From Arthrinium phaeospermum (taxonomy: Eukaryota; Ascomycota; Sordariomycetes; Amphisphaeriales; Apiosporaceae), in NCBI GenBank assembly GCA_006503535.1, contig QYRS01000008.1, forward strand, positions 682,001 to 746,000: a stretch of 64,000 nt of DNA. Direction: 5' to 3'. The translations under genes and the position numbers were made by a program. Numbering within the stretch: position 1 is the stretch's first letter; each line of letters opens with the position of its first letter. The notes under the pieces were generated by a model, which was given only the letters and a program-made list of their open reading frames with translations, was not told where the DNA came from and searched no databases. This document shows positions 37,792 to 48,833 of the stretch, one piece after another.

Positions 37792-39313
37792 TTATACATC
37801 ACCCTGTTCGACATCCTCTATCGTTACATCTCCCTTCCGCCGTAATGCCACAAAGTACGCCTCCCTTGATTCCTGCAAGTAGATCAGTATCCAGTAGTCT
37901 GTTTGTTGCCTTGCAGAAGGGGGCAGGAGATCTACTCACACTCCGGGACGAGTCCGGCTTCTCGCGGGTGACCTTTGCAAACATCTTCTTGAGCTTGCCT
38001 TCAAGGTCCTTATCCTCGGCGCCCGCATAGAACTTGCACACGAAGTGTCCACCGGAACGCAGAGTGTCGCTCGCGAACCGGAGAGCTGCTAGGCAAAGAT
38101 CCTGCGTATAATATTGAATCAGCAAATAGCTCGTATTGTTGTGTGTGCGCGTGTGCGTGTGCACTGAGCAAGACGGCATGGTGCTGGCGAGAAGAGATGC
38201 GGCTTTGCTTACCATGCTTCCGGCGTGGTCTCGGAAGGACATTCCGCTCGTGTTCATCATAGAATTATAATAAGCATTACTTATTGTATTGATGCGGAAG
38301 CCGTATGTTTGGGGCCAGGGTTCGGACATGTCGCTCAAGACTACCTGCGTTGTGTGTCAGCGTTTCGTCGGCAAGCAGGCCAGCAAGCAAGGCTTTGTAG
38401 AAGAAAACAATAAGGGGATATGCTCTCTCACATCTACCAATCTTCCTTCGTCTTTCAGACCCTCCTGTTCCTCGTAGGGATCGTAATGGATCGGCCAGGC
38501 CGTCTCCGCCGCTCGGCGTCGATATAGCTTGGCTTGTCCCGGATGAGAGAAGCCACGTCCTCGGAGTCAACCTCTGCACTGTCAGCGGCCGCTGTTGCTG
38601 CCGCCGCCGGGCGCGCGGGGGCTCTGTCGCCGGCAAACTCGACGAGATAGTCCTTGACCAGACTTTGCACGACTGGCGATAAGAAGTTGCCCTGGATGGT
38701 CGACACCCCCTTGGGCGGTTGAGCCGGGATCAAGTCGATCCCGACGACGCGCCCGTTTGGCTTGGTGCGGTCTTTGGCAACCTTCAAAGCTGTTACTATA
38801 CTTTCCTTTCGTCTCCCGAACTCAACCCCAACATGAAAAACAGCTTACCTGTGACCAACTGCCCGGCGCATAGCCCTGTAATATAGATATTCAGCCTTGC
38901 CCATATGGCAACTCGACAAAATAGCTTACCAGGTCCACCACCGTCTGGCCTCGTCTAAAGAGCCTGAATTTTGTGTCCATCTGCCACACACTAGTCAGCA
39001 CCTAATAATCCATGCCCAGCCGCTCTCCCTGGGCCAGAGTCCTGCGGTCACAAACCTCCATCAGCTTGAAGGCAGCCCTGCTCTTCAAGCCATCCACCTT
39101 CGCTTGCCGGGCATAGTAATCACTGCCCTGACGCTGCTTCCATTGCGAATTGGAAGACGACCATCGTGCGCTGCAGCCCACGACAAGGGGCGGCGAGATC
39201 GACCGCCGCAGAGCAGGCTGTGGAGAGGCAGTCGGAAAAGTGGCTGCAGAAGCAGCTAAGCGGCTGAAAAGCCTTCCATTGCAGGGTGCTGCTATCCTCA
39301 GCGCCACCGACAT
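37792..39313 (-). CDS. mrm2: Mitochondrial 21S rRNA ribose 2'-O-methyltransferase Mrm2 (FtsJ/RrmJ family)
   Basis: Seven exons: 39313..39056, 38980..38930, 38875..38849, about 38805..38432, 38344..38213, 38101..37940, 37872..37792; about 361 residues. It uses S-adenosylmethionine to methylate a uridine ribose in the large mitochondrial rRNA. The N-terminus is basic, alanine/serine-rich and suited to mitochondrial import. Motifs: KSRAAFKLME, QTVVDLGYAPGSWSQ (SAM site), GRVVGIDLIPAQPPKGVSTI, VVLSDMSEPWPQTYG (catalytic Asp), HFVCKFYAG (Lys), SESREAYFVAL (Glu). Exon 4 holds an extra alanine/acid-rich insert and a one-base break near 38506: the frame reads IDAERR, then ETAWPIHYDPYEEQEG one base out. 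The exon 3/4 junction (38848-38806) is uncertain: the AG closest to the conserved LKVAKDRT does not keep frame. One extra base would repair it. Confidence 0.85.
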
Positions 39314-39887
39314 TAGTGAGTATTATCTTGGAATGGCAGATTGAATGCCGTCTCTCATGATAAGACTTTTCAATGATGGGAGACTTAGAAGAAATGTAGA
39401 TTGGCTATGTCAATTCCCATGAGCACGCGTGAAATTGCGGGTCGCTGATTTTCTATGTAAAGCGGGAGGCGGCGGAACAAGCTGGGGCCACAGGGGTAGA
39501 GTAGAAGAGGCAGAGATCATTTGCCCGTCCCCAACGACGGTTAATTCAAGAGTCGTCGTACTCACGAAGGCTTCGTATATGGCTGCTGGTCAATAGGCGG
39601 GTTATCTTCTCACATTAAACGACCATGGAGTCGGCACATGGTTTGTCTTTTGCGGCGCAATTGCACAGATTTCATGGCGTTCATATTCATACAGAACAAC
39701 GCAGTAAATGCAGTAAAACTCCTACATGTGTCCCACACCCAATGCTGAGAGCCCTGAGAGCTCGTGTGTACTCCTTAAACGCCTTATAATGCATGCTCCC
39801 ATCCATGTTCCGTATCCTGTCCCTAAGCCTGGTTCCGAAAATGAACAAAAGTGAACGACACGCGCCAATCTCGATGGAACCAACCGC
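39314..39887. other. Spacer: mrm2 promoter and coiled-coil gene 3' flank
   Basis: 574 bp between two minus-strand genes. Nothing further recognised. Confidence 0.5.
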
Positions 39888-41982
39888 CTATGCGAGAAAG
39901 CTTGCTGCAACCCCTCTTCGATCTCTCTTCAGAGGCGAAAATGATTTGCCAGCAAACGCATTGCGCACCCCAGGCGGCTGCCTCTTCCCCTTGAGTACTC
40001 CTTTGAGTTGTGCCTTGGGTGCTTTAACGGGCTCCTCCTCCCCGTCCTCATCAAACAGCGTTTGCGTTTTTGTTGACCCCAATACCTTACGCTTCTTCTT
40101 CTTGGGCTCCTTGGGCTCCTCTCCCTTAGAGACCTTGGTAGACGGCGCGCTTGCATCCTCGGACTCGGTAAAGTTGACCTTGGCAGCCTGCGCCTTATCA
40201 GCAGCAGCATCTGCCGCAGTCTCTTGACCACCAGAGTCCTCGCCTTCCTCGGCTGGGCAAGCTTCGCCACCTTGGAACTTCTTCAGAGCAGTCTTGGGTC
40301 GTGGCTGTGAGTTCTTCCTTGCCGATGGTGCATCAGCAAGAGCCTTCTTGGGCCGACCGCGGGACTTGACTTCAACCTGGGGCTCCTCTGGTTCAGCAGG
40401 GGCTTCTTCCGCTGCCTCGGCCGGTTCAGGTGACAAGTGAACACTATCATCTTCAATGGATATTTCTTTCGAAGGAGCTCTGGCACCAGGGTTGTTGGCA
40501 AACTGCTGCGGTATAATGGAGGTGTCGGCCAACTCGTCATCGTCATCGTCGTCCAGTCCAGTTGTGCTGTCCATCCCAGTCTTGCCTCGATTGAGGAAGG
40601 GCGTAATGGAGAAGGTTGATTTCTCGCCCACCATGCTGGGCTCCGGTACAAACCGCTTCTTGGGTCCCTTTCGAGGTTTCTCATCGGCGTTGGGTGTTGC
40701 AATGCTGATCTGGCTGATCGTTGGCGATGTCGAGGGGCTTGCGTCTCTTTCTTGCTGCGATACTTTGGCTTGGGCTTCTGGGCTTTGCGGAGCTGGCACT
40801 GCTTCAGCTGCTGTATCTCCCGTGTCTTCGTCCTCATCTTCTCGAGCTTCTCAAGAGCATCGTTCCGAGCCTCAGCCTCGGTCAATGACTCCTGTGACTG
40901 GTGGCGGATCTTCTGAATTTGCTTCCGCTCAGCATCCAGCTTCTTCTCGACCTCTTCAAGCTGTGAGCGAAGATCTGCCTCGGCAGTGTTGTCACTTGCT
41001 TTTGACTGTGCCTTCTTTGAACGGCGTTTCTCGGCTTGGAGTTCTTCCTCCAGCCTGTCCTTGTCCTCTTTTGCTTCCCGCGCCTCTCTCTGTGCGTCTT
41101 GCAACTTTTTGCGAAGGTCGGATTCTACTTCTCGTGTGCTGTCCTGGTCCTGGATTGCCAGGTTGTGGGTGTGCTTTTCTTGCGCAAGCTGATCTTCCAG
41201 CCGTTCCCGCTGTGCCTTTTCTGTAGCCAGTGACTTTTCAACCTCGCGCAGCTTCTGGCGCAGATCATCCTCGACTCGGTCGTTGCTCTCTCGCTTTTGC
41301 ATGGCTCGTTTGGTTGCTTTTCTCATTGGCAAGCTCGACTTCGAGAGTGTTGACTTGTCGTTCCAAAGCCAGCTTCTCGGCTAACGTCTCTTGTTGGTGG
41401 ACAATTTGCGATCTGAGGTGATCCAGCTCTGGTTTTAATACGGCAAGCTCTCGTGTGAGTGCTAGCTTTTCGGCTAACACATTGGTCGAATCATGTGCGA
41501 GATTGTTCATCGTCTGCAACTCGGCCTGGATGAAGATGTTAGTTAGTACAATGGACGAGGTCAAGCAACCAAGCTAGGATGGCGAAAACCGACCTGCAGC
41601 TGTTGGAACTCGCGCTCCTGCTTTCGTAGCTGCTTTTCCTGCAAGCGCACCACTTCTATTTTCGCCTTCAGCTGGGCACTAAGATCATCGCACTTGGCCG
41701 CCAGTTTGGCGCCAGCATCGCTGTTCTGGGCAATCTGGTCGCGCAACGAGTTGTTCTCGTCGCGAAGCATGAGAATTCGTAGTTTGAGCCGTCGGACGTC
41801 TTCGTCCTTGATCAAGAGATCAGACTGGCTGGCGTCGCCTTGGTGTTTCATTTCCAGTTTGTGCAATGTCTCGAGTTGCTAAGATGGGAGGTTCCTGGAT
41901 TAGTTTCGGTGTGCAACACAACATGGCTCCGTGGCATTCTCACCATATCTGGATCCACGTTCACCTTCTTTTCACGGCCCAT
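39888..41982 (-). CDS. Coiled-coil protein of unknown function, frame broken twice
   Basis: Exons: 41982..41944, 41878..41594, 41525..39888; about 653 residues. It starts MGREKKVNVDPDM, joined to QLETLHKLEMKHQ. Residues about 15-380 form a long coiled coil with repeating blocks of the type VEDDLRQKL..LEDQLAQEK, VESDLRKKL..LEEELQAEK, AEADLRSQLEEVEKKL. The C-terminal 280 residues are disordered, with basic and acidic tracts, ending GVRNAFAGKSFSPLKRDRRG. The frame shifts at an A/T run at 41318-41321 (one base too many in AAAA) and again near 40831-40850 (one base too few). Both repairs restore continuous coiled coil and tail. A chromosome-segregation or spindle role is conceivable for this architecture, but I do not recognise the family. 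It is divergent from ost3 (618 bp between starts). Confidence 0.65.
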
Positions 41983-42599
41983 GGTGGCGGCTGCTCTCGA
42001 TGCTCTGCCCATCGACAGGCGCGTTGTTATTGTTGTGATAGTCGGTGAGGGAGCCTTGGGCAGTCGGGTGACTTGGATATACGACGGAGATTTTCACTGA
42101 TAACAAATATTCGACGACGACAGCGTCCTGGATACACAATGCAGTTGGGCTCTGGTGGTGTGTGGCCCGTGTCTGCTTTGATCAAGACTGGAATAGGGTG
42201 TGGTTGCGAGGGCTAGGGAGCGTGTCTGGTGGACACTCTTTTGGGTGCAAGGTGGAGGAAGGTAGTAAACAGAATGCCTGAAATGGACTAGGCCCGGTCG
42301 CTATGTTTGTCCGTCCAGCTATAGCTACGTAATCCCCGCCAGACCCCTGTCACTAGCCGCATTGAAGTTACTAATCACCAATGGGAGCTAAGCTAGGGAA
42401 GGAGCTGTCTGTCAATTGGGAACTGGCCACTTTGGAGCTTCACATCGCCGAGTTGTTACAACAGGTTGTCCCTCTCGATCCGATACCCTCCAAACACCAA
42501 CACCCGGGCGGCCAACGACAGTGCACACCAAGCACAACCGCCCAATTCCTGCAGCAGACCCGAATTGAGCACGCTCTTTATCCTGCGAAATCGTTCACC
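41983..42599. other. Shared divergent promoter, coiled-coil gene / ost3
   Basis: 617 bp between two start codons. No named motif found. Confidence 0.5.
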
Positions 42600-43762
42600 A
42601 TGCGCTGGCTGCCGTTGTTCATCTCTTTGGCTCTGCCATTTGGCACCCTCGCTGCCAAGAAGCCAGCAACACCTGCCGACACCTTCAATGGTTTCCACAC
42701 AAAGGCGCTCACTGCCACGCCGGTGAAGCTGGCCGACACTTCGTACAAGAAGCTTACTGCTCGCCCCGCGATTATTCTGTCGCTGTTCTTCTCACAGCCA
42801 TGGACTCTCGGTTCGGCTGCCAGCTCTGCCACGAGTTCCAACCAGAGTGGGAATTGCTCGCTAAGAGCTGGCTCAGGGGCGACAAGAAGGCGGAATCTCG
42901 TATCATCTTTTCCACTCTGGACTTCTCTGATGGTCGAGACACTTTTATTTCGGTGCGTAGCTAGTTCGATCTTGAACTGTGCGTATTGGCACTAATACTG
43001 TGTTTATAGTTGGGCCTCCAAACCGCACCTGTGCTGATGTTCTTCCCCCCCACGATCGGTCCTCATGCTGTTCCTGGTGTCGAGGGTCCTATTCGATACG
43101 ATTTCACCAATGGGTAAGACGGTCCCATTCGCTGCACCCTCTCATGCACAAGCTGCTAACTAATTCCGCTGTAGGCCTCTATTGGCTGAACAGGTCCATT
43201 CGTGGATTGCTCGCCACCTGCCTGACCGCCCTGCCCTGCTGTGAAGCGCCCTGTCAATACGTTGCATGGGCTGTTGGTGTTGTCTCGACCCTCGGCATTG
43301 CCGGCGCCCTTGCCAAGGCTGGACCTTACATCCTTCCTATTGTCCAGAACCGAAATGCCTGGGCTGCCATCAGCTTGATCGGTATCCTCATCACTAGTGG
43401 ACACATGTTCAACCAGATCCGCAAGGTCCCCTACGTGGCTGGCGATGGCCGTGGAGGCATTAGTTATTTCTCCTCCGGCTTCCAAAACCAGCTGGGCATG
43501 GAGACTCAGATCATCGCTTTTATCTGTACGTTTGCCCCTGAATCAAGCAGTGTACCAGTGCCAACTAAACATTTACAGATGGCCTTTTGTCCTTCGCCGC
43601 AATCGCCTTGATCATGAAGGTTCCAAGAGTGGCCGATGTCAAGAAGCAGCAAGTGTGGGTTCTGCTCTGGTGTGGCGTTCTTTCCTCGTCTACAGCTTCC
43701 TGCTTTCCATCTTCCGCATCAAGAACGGAGGCTACCCGTTCTCGCTGCCCCCTTTCATGTAA
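42600..43762 (+). CDS. ost3: Oligosaccharyltransferase subunit Ost3/Ost6
   Basis: This ER membrane subunit of the N-glycosylation complex has a lumenal thioredoxin-like domain that holds substrate cysteines. Exons: 42600..42952, 43010..43113, 43175..43525, 43579..43762. A signal peptide (LPLFISLALPFGTLA) leads. The redox motif is CQLC, inside GCQLCHEFQPEWELL. Then come TAPVLMFFPPTIGP and four hydrophobic helices with QNRNAWAAISLIGI, GHMFNQIRKVPYVAGDGRGG, SSGFQNQLGMETQII, and the C-terminus RIKNGGYPFSLPPFM. Four single-base corrections are needed: C-run at 42764-42767, near 43234-43236, near 43265, and T-run at 43681-43683. With all four bases added, exon phases fit exactly and give 331 residues, the family's usual length. 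Such conservation with only indels points to sequencing error. Confidence 0.9.
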
Positions 43763-44692
43763 GGGATCGATAGACGTAAGTTCCGTCTAGGCAGACGATG
43801 CGTTGGTGGGATAGCAAAAAGGGGGTTCGCGTTGATGTGACATCTATACGGTCAGCATGGACCTCTTCCCATGTATGATGAGACGACCTAGACTCGAAAA
43901 AAATGCACATAATTACGTAGGCAATGGAACATGATTCAATGCCCAGAAATTTTCGCCCGCAGGTTAGAGGACAGCGAGATAACATGAACAAATCCGACTT
44001 CGCTGCAGCCATTCCCCATGCGTGACCAGGACCGGCTCTCCGTTACGGTTGGCTCTCGGCAGCGAGCAGCACATTTGACTAACATTATCCATTGTAGTAA
44101 CAAATATAACCTTCATGTCAAAGACTGCCCATAGAAGTGGTAGTAGACCAGGCGACCCCAACCAATTTGCAATACATCGCAATATCCGTATTACAGCAAC
44201 TCTGGTTTCCGTTCTCTCGGAGCCTCCATCAGCGCCTCCGTATTCGTATCAGCCTTACGACCAGGACAGAACAAAGAAATGTCTTGCCAGGCTTGGCCAC
44301 GCACTGCTCGTTAAGGGGTTTATTCAAATTGCAATACTGTTCTCTGGCAGCAGATGGACCGAAGCCCGCGGTCTAGCCCCTTGATTCATGTGTCATTAAA
44401 GACCTTCAGGTCTGGGCACGCTGGGCGCCAAGGACCCTCAGCCCACTGATATCATGGTGTCTTATGTAGCGTTCAGTTCACATCATATAGCTTTTCGAGG
44501 TTCGCCGGCTTCAGGAGGGTGCCGGAGAGGCGTTCGGAACCATGTTCCGAGGCTAGCGACAAGAAAGATATTGGGTTCAGTTTGGTGAGATTTCGGGTCT
44601 CATGCTGCGGCAGAATGCCTTAACACACGTCCAGGGCAAGCCAAACACGGCTCCCGTGTGGTCATACGCCATGATCCCTCGAGAGGGAGAGG

Positions 44693-44744
44693 TTTAGCCG
44701 AGTACGCTGATTCGTCAGTAGCCAGCCGTGCCATCGCGGCTAAA
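44693..44744. promoter_or_regulatory. Inverted pair of GGCTAAA (XlnR/Xyr1-type) sites
   Basis: TTTAGCC at 44693-44699 and GGCTAAA at 44738-44744 are exact inverted copies 38 bp apart, about 990 bp upstream of the cel6 ATG. GGCTAA/GGCTAAA is the published core site of the cellulase/xylanase activator XlnR/Xyr1. That they regulate cel6 is inferred from position. Confidence 0.45.
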
Positions 44745-45001
44745 TGAGGAGGAGCCCAATTGCCATCCCCATGCTTAGTATATAACGTTCTAACGGGTGG
44801 CGAGCACTGCCCAACCATGGACCCTCGCCTAGCGGCATGGTTCCCTGTCCCTGCGGAGATTTACCTGCATTTGCTACTGGTCTCTCCACACTGATGGCGC
44901 TGTCAGCTCTCCTGCATGGGGTAAGGATGTTCTCTACACGGCACTGATAGTCATAGTACATGCCAACTTCGGCACGACAGTCTATGCTTGATACATCAGC
45001 C

Positions 45002-45029
45002 AAAGCTTGGAAAAGCTTGACAAAGCTTG
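45002..45029. repeat. Three AAAGCTTG octamers at exact 10-bp period
   Basis: Copies start at 45002, 45012 and 45022. Each contains the palindrome AAGCTT, so three palindromes face the same side of the helix. They sit about 700 bp upstream of cel6. Confidence 0.75.
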
Positions 45030-45731
45030 TAATGAGTACACTGCTACTTGGCGGCTCCTGATGTTGCAATGATCAAGATCTCCTTTCTTGGTATGGGAAT
45101 ATCTTCATTCTGGGGCAAGAAACGCATGTTCTTGAAAGGGTGACTGACACTGTAACAACTTGAGATGATAGGGGCATCCCCTTTCCCCTACACCATATGA
45201 TGAGTAGGTCAAGGGCCGGACCAGTCAGACTCGATCTTGGGTTACGACGTGGCTGCTGCAGGTGCCGGACATGGGTGTCTCCAAGTAGGAACTGGAGGTG
45301 GCGTTCCCCCACAAAGGGGTAGTAGTTGCGAGAGGCTAGGCTGTCGGCGATGACAAACCACCTGCTTTCTGGGTATGGGGCTTTCTTAGATGTTTACAAT
45401 GTACTTTAATTCAAGTTGGATGTTTCTCCTGGACGCAAGACACCCCACTCCTCACTGCCGCGACTGACCCAGACTGGGAAGACCCCATCTCGGAGACTCG
45501 ATGCCCGGACAGGCTTTCGCCCCTAACGGGCCTGTGTTCCTGATTGCCAGAATAGTGTGCTTCCGCGATGCCCATGTTGTTGGCGATGTGCTAAACGATG
45601 TGGCCCTCGTTTCCTCACTTGGAAAGACTGTGTATAAGAAGGAGCCACTGCCCCTTTTCACCAGGAAGGATATCTCCTGGGCAACTTCTTCAGCCACACC
45701 GAGTTTAAAGTCTCGAAGCTTGATACGAAAC

Positions 45732-47131
45732 ATGAAGGTCGCTACTACTGTCGCGGTTTGCGCCGCCGGTGCCCTCGCCGCCCCGAACCGTCGTGGTCCT
45801 GCTGCCGCCTGCAGCTCCGCCGTCAAGCTCGATGCCAGCACCAACGTCTGGAAGAACTACAAGCTTCATGCCAACACGTTCTACCGCTCCGAGGTCGAGA
45901 AGGCGGTCGAGGCCATCAGCGACTCGTCCCTGAAGTCTCAAGCTGCCAAGGTTGCCGATGTCGGTAGCTTCCTGTGGATGTAAGTGTGGGCCGGAAACGA
46001 AACGCCCACCATATTGGAAAATTTGTATGTATTAACACGAATATCTCTCTGCAAGTGACACCATCGAGAACATCGCCAAGGTGGAACCCGCCATCGCCGA
46101 CACCCCTTGCGAAGACATCCTTGGTCTCGTCATCTACGACTTGCCCGGCCGTGACTGTGCCGCCAAGGCTTCCAACGGCGAACTGGCTTACAACGAGCTC
46201 CCCCGGTACAAGTCCGAGTACATCGACCGTAAGTCATCCGACAAGGGACATATTCAGAAAAAACCGTTAGAAAGACATGCCCCCTTATTATTTCTTCTAC
46301 AGCCATCGTGGCCATGAAGAAGAACCCCAACACCGCCTTCGCTCTCCTGATCGAGCCCGACTCCCTGCCCAACCTGGTCACCAATGCCGACCTCTCCACC
46401 TGCCAGGAGAGCAAGACCGCCTACGAGGAGGGGTGGCGTACGCGCTCAAGAACCTCAACCTGCCCAACGTCGTCATGTACATCGACGCCGGCCACGGCGG
46501 CTGGCTCGGCTGGGACGCCAACCTGAAGCCCGGCGCCGAGGAGCTCGCCAAGGTGTACAAGAACGCCGGCAGCCCCAAGCAGGTCCGCGGATTCGCCACC
46601 AACATTGCCGGCTGGAACTGGTAAGTAACAGCAGTCTTCTCTCTATCACCACCACCACACATCACGAACCGTCTACTGATGACCTCCCCGCCCACCCACA
46701 GGGACCTGAGCCCGGCGAGTTCTCCAAAGCCTCGGGCCAAGTACAACAGCTGCCAGAACGAAGACGTACGTGCAAAAGTTCGGGCCGCGCTCAAGACGGC
46801 CGGGCACCCGAGCTACGCCATCATGGACACGGGCCGCAACGCCGTGACGGGCCTGCGCCTCGAGTGGGGCGACTGGTGCAACGTCGACGGCGCCGGCTTC
46901 GGCCAGCGGCCCACGGCCGACACGGGCGACTCCAACACCGACGCCTTCGTCTGGGGCAAGCCCGGCGGCGAGTCCGACGGCACCTCCGACTCGGGCGCCA
47001 CCCGCTACGACTCCTTCTGCGGCAAGGACGACGCCTACAAGCCCGCCCCCGAGGCCGGCTGGAACCAGGACTACTTCGAGATGCTGCTCAAGAACGCCAA
47101 GCCCAGTTCTAAAGGCATCAAGCATACATAG
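45732..47131 (+). CDS. cel6: Secreted cellobiohydrolase II-like glycoside hydrolase family 6
   Basis: GH6 enzymes release cellobiose from cellulose non-reducing ends with inversion. Exons: 45732..45979, 46056..46228, 46303..46620, 46702..47131; about 391 codons. A signal peptide (MKVATTVAVCAAGALAAP) leads straight to the catalytic domain; no cellulose-binding module or linker is present. Motifs: VIYDLPGRDCAA (conserved acid-site Asp), LLIEPDSLPNLVTN, VVMYIDAGHGGWLGW, DTGRNAVTGLR, EWGDWCNVDGAGFG and VWGKPGGESDGTSD. Frame corrections are needed at the G-run 46431-46433 (EEG then VAYAL), at 46714-46715 (LSPGEFSKAS), near 46733-46737 (AKYNSCQNED), and twice near 46765-46785 (YVQKF, AALKTAG). The net shift in the last exon is a multiple of three, so the stop at 47129 is retained. 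The sites upstream suggest cellulase-type control. Confidence 0.87.
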
Positions 47132-47886
47132 CAAGTGTCTTGGGATCGCGGTATCCCGGACTGTCTGTGCCTTACCCTTTATTTCTGGAGTGCTGCTGCT
47201 ATTGGAAAGGGGCAAAATCGAGACATTCCATTGGTTCTTGTGTCGGATGATGGCGGAGGAGGATTGCACATAGTCAACCCAGAACAGTCGGATGGTGGAG
47301 AAGAGTGCCTTTGGGGTTACACTCATTGTAGCATATTGGCATCTTCCTTGTAAATAAAGCGACTGCCGCCTGGGTTGTTCATACATACATTCGTTTCACA
47401 ACCGTCGAGGATGCATTTGCCAATTATAGGCCTCTTCTAGCTGGTCCCATCCAATCCTCTTGAAGGATCAAGATCGTTAATGTGTTGCCTAGTGGTCATG
47501 AGAAAGACGTGGTTAATTTGTACGAAAATCAGTTCGAATACACTCCATGACCGTGTAGTACTCACGTATGCTGTGTTAATAGATATGAAGGACCTCTCGT
47601 GTGTAATATACTCATGCCGGGTTTTACGTGAAAACTCCCATGAGACGAAGACGATATTCGAATACCACCCCTGATGAACACCCAAAAGCACGCAATCATG
47701 CCTGACAGAAGAGAAAAGCAACGCAGCTGCGAAAATGCTAGCCCATGTGGAAAACCCTACTCCCCCAAAACGCCCCATGCCCTATAATTGGATGCAGACC
47801 GTGTATTTTGCAGAACGGTACCCAAGATGCCGAAGAAAATCGCACCGCATTTGTAGCGAAGCTAATGTTGTTCTGTTCTGGTGCGC
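47132..47886. other. Convergent 3' spacer, cel6 / four-TM protein
   Basis: 755 bp with the 3' ends of both neighbours. No supported gene. Confidence 0.55.
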
Positions 47887-48833
47887 TTAGAAATCCACGC
47901 TGGCGCCGTCGCCGACGTACTCGTAGTCGTCTTCCGGTGGGAGAAAGTATGCCGACAGGGAGAAAGCGATGGCTAGGAGCACTGAGACGCTGGCACTGAC
48001 GGTGCACAGAATCCAAGAGTAGCCCAAGTTCCAGCCGGGGACGTCAAACTGCGTGTCTGTATTGAACAGATAGCTGCAGGTGTCCGGTTAGCCTCAGCAC
48101 CCAGCAGAACAGCAAGATCATCCCATGTCCCAAAGAAACAGCGGCTGTACTTACCACAATGCCCATGCCGGCGAATTCGATCACGGCATCGGCTATTAAC
48201 AAGCCGGCGATCACGAACCAGCCCTTCCCGCTTGTATTTCCCTCCAGCATCACGACAGGAACGAGATGGCGGTGGCCAACTCCACGACGGTGGCGAAGGA
48301 CATCAAGAAGCCCTGCTTTCCACATGGAGCAAGAACTGATCACGGCAGTCTCGTCGGGGAAGGGGCGGCATGTGGCCTGGTCGGCAGTGGACGAAAGCGA
48401 CACGACCGGTGCAAGCCCACATGATGGGCTGAAGGTCGCGTTCGTGTTCTCGGCCGTGACAGAGTACTCGACCCAGTTCGAGGGTCTGATGGACGTAATG
48501 GTCAAGATGGTGGCTGCGGGAGGCACATGTTAGCGATGTCGGCTGGGAGGCTGGCGTGAGTGCAATAGTCGCAAGCGATAAGCAGCGGGTGTGCAGCGAT
48601 AGCTCATGCATCACGAGAGAGATTGACAAAAGAAAAGCAACGGAAACGTTCGATGGGATATGGTGGGAAGAAAGAACCATAGACACCGAACGCACTCTAC
48701 TGCATCGAGGGCGCGGCCGAGTAGGGCTTCGGGGGCTGTTGAAGCTTTGGCTGTGTGGCATCGTGGAGAATGGCAATGACGTACCTGCAACGAAGACGCC
48801 CAGCGCCACGTTATAAACTACCAAGCGAGTCAT
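47887..48833 (-). CDS. Four-helix integral membrane protein, frame broken
   Basis: Exons: 48833..48785, about 48513..48155, about 48073..47887; about 198 residues. TM1 spans the first junction (VVYNVALGVFVA + ATILTITSI). A loop with possible N-glycosylation sequon NAT and cysteines (CGLAP, CRPFPDE, SSCSMW) follows. TM2 is FLMSFATVVELATAISFL, TM3 GWFVIAGLLIADAVIEFAG, TM4 SWILCTVSASVSVLLAIAFS, and the tail is YFLPPEDDYEYVGDGASVDF. The plan resembles claudin/Sur7-like fungal membrane proteins, but I cannot name the family. The frame changes near 48311 (MWKAG to FLMSF), near 48258 (back at VVMLEGN), and at the last junction, where one base is missing to join GMGIV to YLFNTDTQFDVPGW. All are small indels. 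Confidence 0.65.

Larger units (their letters stand above)
43763..45731. other. 2-kb spacer upstream of cel6
   Basis: It lies between the ost3 stop and the cel6 start (both plus) and holds the cel6 upstream region. It contains an inverted pair of GGCTAAA sites and a phased AAAGCTTG triplet (listed separately), plus CTGGGG/CCCCAC strings that fit the CreA/Cre1 consensus near 45109, 45305 and 45442. No supported ORF. Confidence 0.6.

Noticed and set aside
45732..47131. True pseudogene of cel6
   Set aside because: All breaks are small indels with the catalytic and structural motifs intact, and the net shift in the last exon is zero; sequencing error fits better.
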